The notes beneath the pieces were generated by a model, which ran no database searches, was not told where the DNA came from, and worked only from the letters and a program-made list of their open reading frames with translations. Shown here one piece after another: positions 1-4,874 of a stretch of 5,897 bases of DNA. Made by a program: the position numbers and the translations under genes. The stretch comes from Elusimicrobiota bacterium (GTDB lineage Bacteria > Elusimicrobiota > Elusimicrobia > UBA1565 > UBA9628). Within the stretch, counting starts at the first letter, position 1. Every line of letters begins with the position of its first letter. Location: positions 1 to 5,897 of the forward strand of contig JAQUNT010000165.1 in NCBI GenBank assembly GCA_028717525.1, read 5' to 3'.

Positions 1-1
1 C

Positions 2-973
2 TCGGCCTGGCAGAAGCTCCTCTTCGAGCACGGCCTGCAGATCGCGCTGGGGTCCAAGGACAAGGGCTCCCTGCGCTTCGGCCTGGTCATCGACGAGAGC
101 ATGTTCAAGCGGCTCAGCCACTACGAGAACATCATCTCGGCCATCGAGCGCACGGGCGCCAACTGGGTGAGGCTGGTGTTCCGCAGCAACCCGGAGGATT
201 TCGTCTACGGCAGCCTGCGCTCCTTCAACGAGTACGACTCGATCGTGGCGGAGCTGCGCGACCGCAAGCTGCGCATCATGGGCACGGTGCTCGACACCGG
301 CCAGTGGCCGCGCACCATGACCCCCGCGGTCTACGCCCAGCGCGTCAAGAACCTGGTGCTCCACTACAAGGACCAGATCCGCTCCTGGGAGGTCGGCAGC
401 GAGCTCAACGGGGACTGGCTGGGCGGGGTCAGCGCTCCGCTCACCTGCGACCAGGTCTTCCGCATCTATTCCGCCGGCGCCGCCAAGGTCAAGGAGCTCG
501 ACCCGAGCCTGGAGACGGTGGCCACGCTCTACTGGTGGGACGGCACGGCGCCGGACGCGGAGCACTCCCTCTTCGGCTGGCTCAAGCGCTACTCGCGCCA
601 GGGCTTCGCGCGGGACCTCGACGTGCTGTCCTTGAGCCTGCAGCCGGACGACAACCCCGTGGGCATGGCCTTCGAGGGCATCTTCGACGGCGCCCAGGCG
701 GAGCTTCCCGGCAAGAGCCTGATGCTGGGCAGCCTGGGCTTCGCGGAGAAGGAGAAGCTCCAGGGCTACTGGTGGCTCAAGCCCGACCCCGACGAGGTCG
801 AAGCCGCGCGGGAGGACCTGCTGATCTTCGCCACCACCGCCTCCGCGGCCATGCCCCGCTCCCTGGGCGGCGGCTTCTGGTGGCAGACCCTGGAGCAGAT
901 GATCCCGAGCAAGAGCCGGACCACCAGCCTCTACCGCACCTACGCCAAGACCTTGGAGCGGCTGGGCCGCTGA
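2..973 (+). CDS. Glycoside hydrolase-like TIM-barrel protein, 5'-truncated by window
   Basis: The reading frame is open from base 2 to the TGA at 971-973, so the true start lies outside the window; the ATG at 101 is internal and not a convincing start. The protein resembles clan GH-A glycosidases, which are retaining enzymes on a (beta/alpha)8 barrel. Numbering from the Met at 101, the motif WEVGSELNGDW (residues 96-106) matches the beta-4 signature that normally reads W-x-x-x-N-E, placing the acid/base at Glu101. A later strand, DVLSLSLQPDD (about 174-184), resembles the usual D-v-x-s-x-h-x-Y-p-D stretch. The beta-7 segment reads LMLGSLGFAEKE (207-218), where families of this type usually have E-x-G-[WY]; the expected nucleophile position is Ser211. 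GGFWWQTLEQ (257-266) fits the aromatic beta-8 strand. It may be a non-catalytic sugar binder or use another residue. Codons end almost entirely in G or C. The TIM-barrel call is fairly secure; substrate and localisation are unknown. Confidence 0.7.
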   Translation, partial: SAWQKLLFEHGLQIALGSKDKGSLRFGLVIDESMFKRLSHYENIISAIERTGANWVRLVFRSNPEDFVYGSLRSFNEYDSIVAELRDRKLRIMGTVLDTGQWPRTMTPAVYAQRVKNLVLHYKDQIRSWEVGSELNGDWLGGVSAPLTCDQVFRIYSAGAAKVKELDPSLETVATLYWWDGTAPDAEHSLFGWLKRYSRQGFARDLDVLSLSLQPDDNPVGMAFEGIFDGAQAELPGKSLMLGSLGFAEKEKLQGYWWLKPDPDEVEAAREDLLIFATTASAAMPRSLGGGFWWQTLEQMIPSKSRTTSLYRTYAKTLERLGR

Positions 974-1058
974 CTTGGACGCCTGCGCCTGCGCCTTCCG
1001 CCGCTGCCTGCGCGACCAGGCGGGCGGCCTCACGCGGTCCGAGCCCCGACCGCCGCCC

Positions 1059-1730
1059 ATGCCCAAGCACGATACGCGGCAGTTCGCGAATCAGCACGAA
1101 CGCCGGAAGATCGCGGTGGCTCCCGAGATCCTCCGGACCATCAACTCCCTGAAGGCTCGCCTCCTCTCCCAGCGGCTGCTGGGCACCCTGGAGCAGGGGC
1201 CGTTCGCCGGCTATGACTACGGCAATCTCAGCATCCGGTCATCCCGGCAGCCGCTGCAGCTCCTGATCACGGGCCGGCAGACGGCCAGCAAGCAGCCCCT
1301 GACGGCGGATGACTTCGCGCTGGTCCATGGGTATCGCGCGGAGGATTTCGTCGTCTTGTCGCGAGGCCGGACCGAGCCCTCGTCGGAGACCCCGCTCCAC
1401 TGGAGAGCTTTCCAGGCCGACGCGCGGGTCGGGGCCGTCGCGCACGCGCATGTCGTGGACTACCATCCCCTCGCCGCGGCCTTCCCGGCTTTCCTGAAAG
1501 AGAGCGGGCTGCGCGTCGCGCAGCTCAGGAGCAAGTCGAGGGCAGGCGCCGAGGAGATCGGGCGGCTGGTCGCCGCAGGCGGCCTCGGGATCATCCTGAT
1601 GCCGAACCACGACGGCGGTTTCGGGGTGTTCTCCACGGGGGCCGATATCGTCGCAGCGGTCGCCAGCGTGGCGGCGTTCTACCAGGACTTGGAGCGCTAC
1701 GGGGAAGCTCACGGCATCCCGACCGGATAG
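1059..1730 (+). CDS. Class II aldolase/adducin family protein
   Basis: A 223-residue protein of the family that includes L-fuculose-1-phosphate aldolase, ribulose-5-phosphate 4-epimerase and the adducin head domain, which are soluble zinc enzymes acting on sugar phosphates. Numbered from the ATG at 1059, visible motifs in order are GNLSIR (55-60), a LLITG strand (68-72), PSSE followed by H three residues later (107-110, H114), HAH (129-131) and NHDGG (183-187). By comparison with FucA, Glu110 is the catalytic base and His129, His131 and His184 are the metal ligands, so the active site looks intact. Length is normal for the family. The ATG at 1059 is chosen because homology begins soon after it. 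A TTG at 975, one base after the upstream TGA, would add 28 residues of Cys- and Pro-rich sequence that looks non-native. Neither start has a good Shine-Dalgarno. Codon choice is less GC-extreme than in the upstream gene. The substrate cannot be deduced. Confidence 0.85.
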   Translation: MPKHDTRQFANQHERRKIAVAPEILRTINSLKARLLSQRLLGTLEQGPFAGYDYGNLSIRSSRQPLQLLITGRQTASKQPLTADDFALVHGYRAEDFVVLSRGRTEPSSETPLHWRAFQADARVGAVAHAHVVDYHPLAAAFPAFLKESGLRVAQLRSKSRAGAEEIGRLVAAGGLGIILMPNHDGGFGVFSTGADIVAAVASVAAFYQDLERYGEAHGIPTG

Positions 1731-1733
1731 GGC

Positions 1734-1747
1734 GCCGGCGAACCGGC
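1734..1747. terminator. Possible hairpin between convergent genes
   Basis: The 29-nt gap between the convergent aldolase and small exported protein genes contains GCCGG-CGAA-CCGGC, a 5-bp stem with a tetraloop, followed by the palindrome CCCGCGGG (1747-1754). A shared bidirectional terminator would be expected here. There is no T-tract on either side, so intrinsic termination is doubtful, and hairpins of this size are common by chance in GC-rich DNA. Confidence 0.25.
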
Positions 1748-1759
1748 CCGCGGGACTCC

Positions 1760-2308
1760 TCAGCGCAGACTCCGCCTGAAGCCGCTGATGCTCACCCGGC
1801 AAAGGCGGGTGTCGCGGCTGTGCGAAATGGAGATGTCCACCCGCATGTAACCAGCGGGACTGCTGGCCTCCGTCGTGGGGGAGCCCTTCAGGCCCATGGC
1901 TTCCACCACCGCCCAGCCGTCGGGCAGCTCCTGCCTGAGCTGGCCTCCAGCTTCTGCGTACGCGGCCGAACATTCCGGGCTCGCTCCCTTCTCGTCCATC
2001 ATCCAGAACCGAGTGCAGCCGTAGCTGACATCGCCCTGCGCGGTGCGGCTCCAAACGCAATTCTCCCTGCCGCCCATACGAAGCGTGCCGGAGCGCCGCA
2101 CCCCTCCGTCGGGGCTCTTCCGCTCGGATCCCCCTCGATAGGCGGCGAATTCATTCCTGGCCCCCGCGATGACCAGCCTGAGGAACGTTCGGGAGTCAAC
2201 GACCTTCTCCTTTTTCGCCGGCGCCGAGCGGGCCCAGCCGGGAGACATCAGCAGGGCCAGGAGGAAGATGGACACAACCAGCAATGAGATCAAAGCCGGC
2301 TTCTTCAA
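1760..2308 (-). CDS. Small exported protein of unknown function, four cysteines
   Basis: A 182-residue protein I do not recognise. It starts with a textbook Sec signal peptide: MKKP, a hydrophobic core (about residues 5-21) and a likely cleavage after GWA or ARSA (about 26-29). The mature part has four cysteines (84, 98, 113, 170), an even number compatible with two disulfides in the periplasm, and a basic tail. There is no transmembrane helix after the signal and no lipobox. The start is TTG at 2306-2308; an in-frame TAG lies a few codons upstream and no ATG or GTG lies between, so TTG is the most upstream possible start. AGG abuts the start codon and is too close to act as a normal ribosome site. 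The signal peptide and coherent full-length frame make the gene credible even though the opposite strand also carries an open frame here. It ends 29 nt from the convergent aldolase. It has clearly more A/T-ending codons than the flanking GC-rich genes. Confidence 0.72.
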   Translation of the reverse strand: MKKPALISLLVVSIFLLALLMSPGWARSAPAKKEKVVDSRTFLRLVIAGARNEFAAYRGGSERKSPDGGVRRSGTLRMGGRENCVWSRTAQGDVSYGCTRFWMMDEKGASPECSAAYAEAGGQLRQELPDGWAVVEAMGLKGSPTTEASSPAGYMRVDISISHSRDTRLCRVSISGFRRSLR

Positions 2309-2317
2309 CCTGAGGCT

Positions 2318-2326
2318 ATACTAGCA
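2318..2326 (-). promoter_or_regulatory. Extended -10 promoter (TGC-TAGTAT), probably leaderless
   Basis: Read on the minus strand, 2326 to 2318 is TGC-TAGTAT, a good extended -10 box in a GC-rich background. Nine bases separate it from the TTG start at 2308, so transcription would begin only about three bases before the start codon. I see no convincing -35 at the usual spacing, which is typical of extended -10 promoters. Confidence 0.5.
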
Positions 2327-2405
2327 AACCGCCGTCGGGACGAGCCACCGGATCCGAAAGGAGGGCACCGACCCGCTGCGGCCCTCTGCCTCAAGCGTGA
2401 ATAAT

Positions 2406-2416
2406 TGTTGTAAACT
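2406..2416 (+). promoter_or_regulatory. Probable promoter of the tRNA-Lys/tRNA-Glu unit
   Basis: An AT-rich patch upstream of tRNA-Lys contains TGT-TGTAAA (2406-2414) and the overlapping hexamer TAAACT (2411-2416). Either -10 would place the transcript start around 2421-2424, three to six bases before the mature tRNA 5' end at 2427, giving a very short precursor leader. No clear -35 box is visible. The downstream transcript probably includes both tRNAs and the DUF3750 gene. Confidence 0.5.
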
Positions 2417-2426
2417 CTACGCTTGC

Positions 2427-2498
2427 GAGCTCGTAGCTCAGGGGTAGAGCATTCGCCTTTTAAGCGAAGGGTCGTGGGTTCAAATCCCACCGGGCTCA
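2427..2498 (+). tRNA. tRNA-Lys (anticodon UUU)
   Basis: A 72-nt cloverleaf. The acceptor stem GAGCTCG (2427-2433) pairs with CGGGCTC (2491-2497) with one G-T wobble, and the discriminator is A2498. The anticodon stem TTCGC/GCGAA closes the loop CTTTTAA with anticodon TTT at 2459-2461. The T arm is GTGGG-TTCAAAT-CCCAC. The 3' CCA is not encoded (TGA follows A2498), so it must be added by the CCA-adding enzyme. It reads codons AAA and AAG. It lies 19 nt upstream of tRNA-Glu and is probably co-transcribed with it. Confidence 0.97.
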
Positions 2499-2517
2499 TG
2501 ATTTGCGCAAGATTTAC

Positions 2518-2592
2518 GCCCCCATCGTCTAACGGTTAGGACGCGGCCCTTTCAAGGCTGAAACATGGGTTCGATTCCCGTTGGGGGCACCA
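2518..2592 (+). tRNA. tRNA-Glu (anticodon UUC), CCA encoded
   Basis: The acceptor stem GCCCCCA (2518-2524) pairs perfectly with TGGGGGC (2582-2588), and the discriminator is A2589. The anticodon stem CGGCC/GGCTG (one G-T pair) closes loop CTTTCAA with anticodon TTC at 2551-2553. The T arm is ATGGG-TTCGATT-CCCGT. CCA follows at 2590-2592, so the mature 3' end appears to be genome-encoded, unlike the neighbouring tRNA-Lys. The DUF3750 gene begins 17 nt downstream with no visible terminator between. Confidence 0.97.
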
Positions 2593-2609
2593 CTTCTTTG
2601 CGGACGACC

Positions 2610-3326
2610 ATGACGCGGACCCTGTTCCTGACGGCCCTCCTGGCCGCCCCGGCGTGCGCCCGCGACTGGCGTACCGCCGACCGCTCCAGCGCCAAGATCG
2701 CGCCCGCCCCGTCCGCCGAGCCCCGCGCCGTGGTGCAGGTCTACGCCGCGCGCACGGTCCGCTGGCGCGGCTGGTTCGCCGTCCACACCTGGATCGCGGT
2801 CAAGGAGAAGGACGCCTCGTCCTACGAGGTCCTGCAGGTCGTGGGCTGGCGCCTGCGCCGCGGGCTCAACCCCGTGGTCGACGAGCCGGGCGAGCCCGAC
2901 CGCCTCTGGTACGGGGAGCGGCCAGAGCTCGTCTGCGACCTGCGCGGAGAGCCCGCCGAGACGGCCATACCCAAGATCCGCAAGGCCGCCGCCGCCTACC
3001 CCTACACGGACAGCTACCGGGCCTGGCCCGGGCCCAACAGCAACACCTTCACCTCCTTCGTCCTGCGCTCCACGCCCGAGCTGCGCGCCGTCCTGCCGCC
3101 CAACGCCATCGGCCGCGACTGGCTGGTGCGCGGCCGCCTCTGCGGCCGTTCGGAGAGCGGCACCGGCGTCCAGCTCTCGCTGCTCGGGCTCCTGGGCCTG
3201 ACCGTGGGAGCGCGCGAAGGCCTGGAGGTCCAGTTCCTGGGCCTCTGCTTCGGAGTCGATCTCCTGCGCCCCGCGCTCAAGCTCCCCCTCGTCGGCCGCC
3301 TGGGCATGCGCCCCGCCGCGCCCTAA
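2610..3326 (+). CDS. DUF3750-family exported protein
   Basis: A 238-residue protein that I recognise as DUF3750, an uncharacterised family in Gram-negative bacteria. Conserved landmarks in order are VVQVYAARTVRWRGWFAVHT (41-60), VVGWR (77-81), LWYGERPELVCDLRG (99-113), IPKI (120-123), YPYTDSYRAWPGPNSNTF (130-147), PNAIGRDWL (164-172), SGTGVQLSLLGLLGL (183-197) and ALKLPLVGRLG (222-232). The whole family domain is present. The N-terminus is a short signal peptide; cleavage after ACA (15-17) is most likely, though APAC (13-16) is a weak lipobox and a lipoprotein is possible. The ATG at 2610 is chosen because the signal peptide starts there and an upstream in-frame ATG (2565) lies inside tRNA-Glu. 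No Shine-Dalgarno precedes it. It probably depends on the tRNA promoter. His59 and the NSNTF motif hint at a permuted papain-like fold (inference). Confidence 0.88.
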   Translation: MTRTLFLTALLAAPACARDWRTADRSSAKIAPAPSAEPRAVVQVYAARTVRWRGWFAVHTWIAVKEKDASSYEVLQVVGWRLRRGLNPVVDEPGEPDRLWYGERPELVCDLRGEPAETAIPKIRKAAAAYPYTDSYRAWPGPNSNTFTSFVLRSTPELRAVLPPNAIGRDWLVRGRLCGRSESGTGVQLSLLGLLGLTVGAREGLEVQFLGLCFGVDLLRPALKLPLVGRLGMRPAAP

Positions 3327-3336
3327 GGCCTCAATT

Positions 3337-3345
3337 TGTTAGCAT
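3337..3345 (+). promoter_or_regulatory. Extended -10 promoter (TGT-TAGCAT) for the radical SAM gene
   Basis: TGT-TAGCAT lies in the short AT-rich gap after the DUF3750 stop codon. Eight bases separate it from the ATG at 3354, placing the transcript start about two bases before the ATG. No -35 is visible upstream, which is DUF3750 coding sequence. If this box is used, the in-frame TTG at 3336 cannot be the start codon. Confidence 0.5.
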
Positions 3346-3353
3346 GTAGGCGG

Positions 3354-4874
3354 ATGCCCAGCCCAGCCCGCGCCGCAGACGGGCTCCTGCTCGTCGAGCT
3401 CATGCCCGACGAGGCGGAGCGCCAGTTCCGGACCAGCAGCTACCCCTTCCTGCTCGGGCTGGCCCGCAGCCTGGGGCGCAGAGCCTCCTGGTGCGCCCTC
3501 GGGATGCGCTACGACCCGTCCTTGCGCTACGCTCTCGAGCCCCGGGATCTCGCGCTGCTGCGCGCCGAGGCCGCGCGCCTGCGGCCCGGCGTGATGGTCG
3601 TCAACGAGCGCCTGCGCGACGACCAATGGGAGGCGCTGCAAGCCGCCGCGCCCAAGGCCCGGCTGGTCTACTGCGAGATCGACGAAGGCTTCAACGTGCT
3701 GGGCCAGTTCGCGCAGGAGCTGTTCGGGCCGCTGGAGCCGCAGTTCCAGGGCTCCCGCCTGCTCGAGCGCGTGGCGCCGTGCTTCGCGCGCCGGGTCCTC
3801 AACGCCGCGCCCTGGGCCGCGGCGCCCCTCATCCGCGTGGTGAGCGGCACGCGCTGCTCCTATCGCAGCCGCGTGGCCGCCAACCGCCACTACCGCCGGC
3901 TCGGACTGAGCCTGCCGGCCATGGGCTGCTCCTTCTGCCAGTCGGGCTCCATCCCCGTGGAGAGATACGTGGACGACGAGGTGGACTTCGCCGCCCGCGT
4001 CGTCTGCGCGGCCCTCCAGGCCCGGCCGCGCGGCCCGGCCGAGGCGCGCTTCGAGTTCATCGGCTGCGGGTTGTGGCGGCGCTGCGCGGAGCTGGTCGGC
4101 GCCCTGCTGCGCCGGGGCGCGCGCGGCGCGGAGCTGAGCTTCATGCCGCGCATCGACGAGTTCCTCGCCCAGCGCGCCGCTCTGGAGCGCCTGCTGCCGC
4201 GCCTGGCGCGGCGCGGCCTGGCCCTGCGCTTCTACGGCATGGGCGTGGAGAATTTCTCCCCGGCCGAGAACCTGCGCCTCAACAAGGGCATCACCCCGGG
4301 CCAGGTCCACGAAGCCGCGGACTTCATCGTCCGGGCCACCGAGCGCTGGCCCGGCCAGTTCCGCTACCCGAACCGCCACTTCAGCATGATCCTCTACACG
4401 CCCTGGACCACCCTGCGCGACCTGCGCCTCAACGTGGCGGGCATCTCCCGCTGCCCGCTCGTCGATCATGCCGCGGCCCTGCGCGGACGGCTCCAGCTCT
4501 TCCCCGGACGCCCCATCACGCTCCTGGCCGAGAAGGACGGGCTCGTGGCCCGCCGGGTCTCCGAGCTCTTCTACAACTCCGGCTGCATCACCCGGGCCGG
4601 CCAGGGAGAGGTCCCCTGGCGCTTCGCCCATCCGGAAGCCGGGGTCCTGTGGCAGCTGGCGCGCCGCCTCTCCATCGACCGCACCCGGCTCTCCCCGGCG
4701 GGCCTTTCCTACGACGGCCTGCCGGCCGACGAGCCCGCGGCGCGGGCGGTGGCCGCGCTGCTGGAGGGCGGGCTCCGGGACCCGCTGCCGCTGTTCGACC
4801 GCGCCCTGCGCATCGTGGCGCGCGGCCGGCGCCCGGCTTCCCTGGCCGGCCTGGTGGCCGCGCTGCGGACTTGA
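3354..4874 (+). CDS. Radical SAM-like protein with split CX23CX2C cluster motif
   Basis: A 506-residue protein. Residues about 10-145 form an alpha/beta region in the position of the B12-binding-like domain of many radical SAM enzymes, but with no visible DxHxxG cobalamin motif. The strand LIRVVSGTRCSY (159-170) looks like the first barrel strand leading into the 4Fe-4S motif. Instead of CX3CX2C, however, Cys168 is followed by Ser172, and the GCSFC element (Cys192, Cys195) comes only after a 23-residue spacer. Later landmarks match radical SAM barrels: GMGVENFSP (295-303) resembling the G-x-E-x-x-S strand, LNKGIT (309-314), and ILYTPWTTLRDL (346-357). Such enzymes cleave S-adenosylmethionine to start radical chemistry; the substrate here is unknown. 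The ATG at 3354 is preferred over TTG 3336 because of the overlapping promoter; there is no good Shine-Dalgarno. The stop overlaps the next gene. If Cys168 is not a ligand, the protein may be degenerate. Confidence 0.75.
   Translation: MPSPARAADGLLLVELMPDEAERQFRTSSYPFLLGLARSLGRRASWCALGMRYDPSLRYALEPRDLALLRAEAARLRPGVMVVNERLRDDQWEALQAAAPKARLVYCEIDEGFNVLGQFAQELFGPLEPQFQGSRLLERVAPCFARRVLNAAPWAAAPLIRVVSGTRCSYRSRVAANRHYRRLGLSLPAMGCSFCQSGSIPVERYVDDEVDFAARVVCAALQARPRGPAEARFEFIGCGLWRRCAELVGALLRRGARGAELSFMPRIDEFLAQRAALERLLPRLARRGLALRFYGMGVENFSPAENLRLNKGITPGQVHEAADFIVRATERWPGQFRYPNRHFSMILYTPWTTLRDLRLNVAGISRCPLVDHAAALRGRLQLFPGRPITLLAEKDGLVARRVSELFYNSGCITRAGQGEVPWRFAHPEAGVLWQLARRLSIDRTRLSPAGLSYDGLPADEPAARAVAALLEGGLRDPLPLFDRALRIVARGRRPASLAGLVAALRT

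Noticed and set aside
975..1058. N-terminal extension of the aldolase from the TTG at 975
   Set aside because: The 28 extra residues are Cys/Pro/Arg-rich with no match to the family N-terminus, and the ATG at 1059 already includes the whole domain.
1239..2060. 273-codon minus-strand frame over the aldolase
   Set aside because: The plus-strand aldolase has every catalytic residue of its family, and the minus-strand translation shows no recognisable domain.
1820..2287. 155-codon plus-strand frame opposite the small exported protein
   Set aside because: No signal peptide or motif. The minus-strand frame has a clear Sec signal and an upstream extended -10 box, so it is preferred.
2361..2386. 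Inverted repeat GAGGGC/GCCCTC with a 14-nt loop upstream of the tRNAs
   Set aside because: Only 6 bp with a long loop and no T-tract, which is compatible with chance in GC-rich DNA.
2427..2592. tRNA genes as an integration site for a genomic island
   Set aside because: I found no second copy of either tRNA 3' end, no integrase and no mobile gene. The compositionally odd genes lie on the 5' side of the tRNAs, whereas islands normally insert at the 3' end.
2305..2786. Minus-strand open frames across the tRNA genes, with GFEPTT- and GNRTHV-like peptides
   Set aside because: These are the familiar artefact of translating the reverse strand of tRNA T-arms; no protein is expected.
3339..4631. Long minus-strand open frame of 430 codons opposite the radical SAM gene
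   Set aside because: Translation is low-complexity, Ala/Gly/Glu-rich and without a fold-like pattern. It is a GC-rich shadow of the well-supported plus-strand frame.
3491..4870. Plus-strand frame running into the barrel gene, which would make a 724-residue protein
   Set aside because: The part before 4871 is Arg/Pro/Ala-rich noise overlapping the radical SAM gene in another frame. A signal peptide begins exactly at the TTG at 4871, so the real gene starts there.
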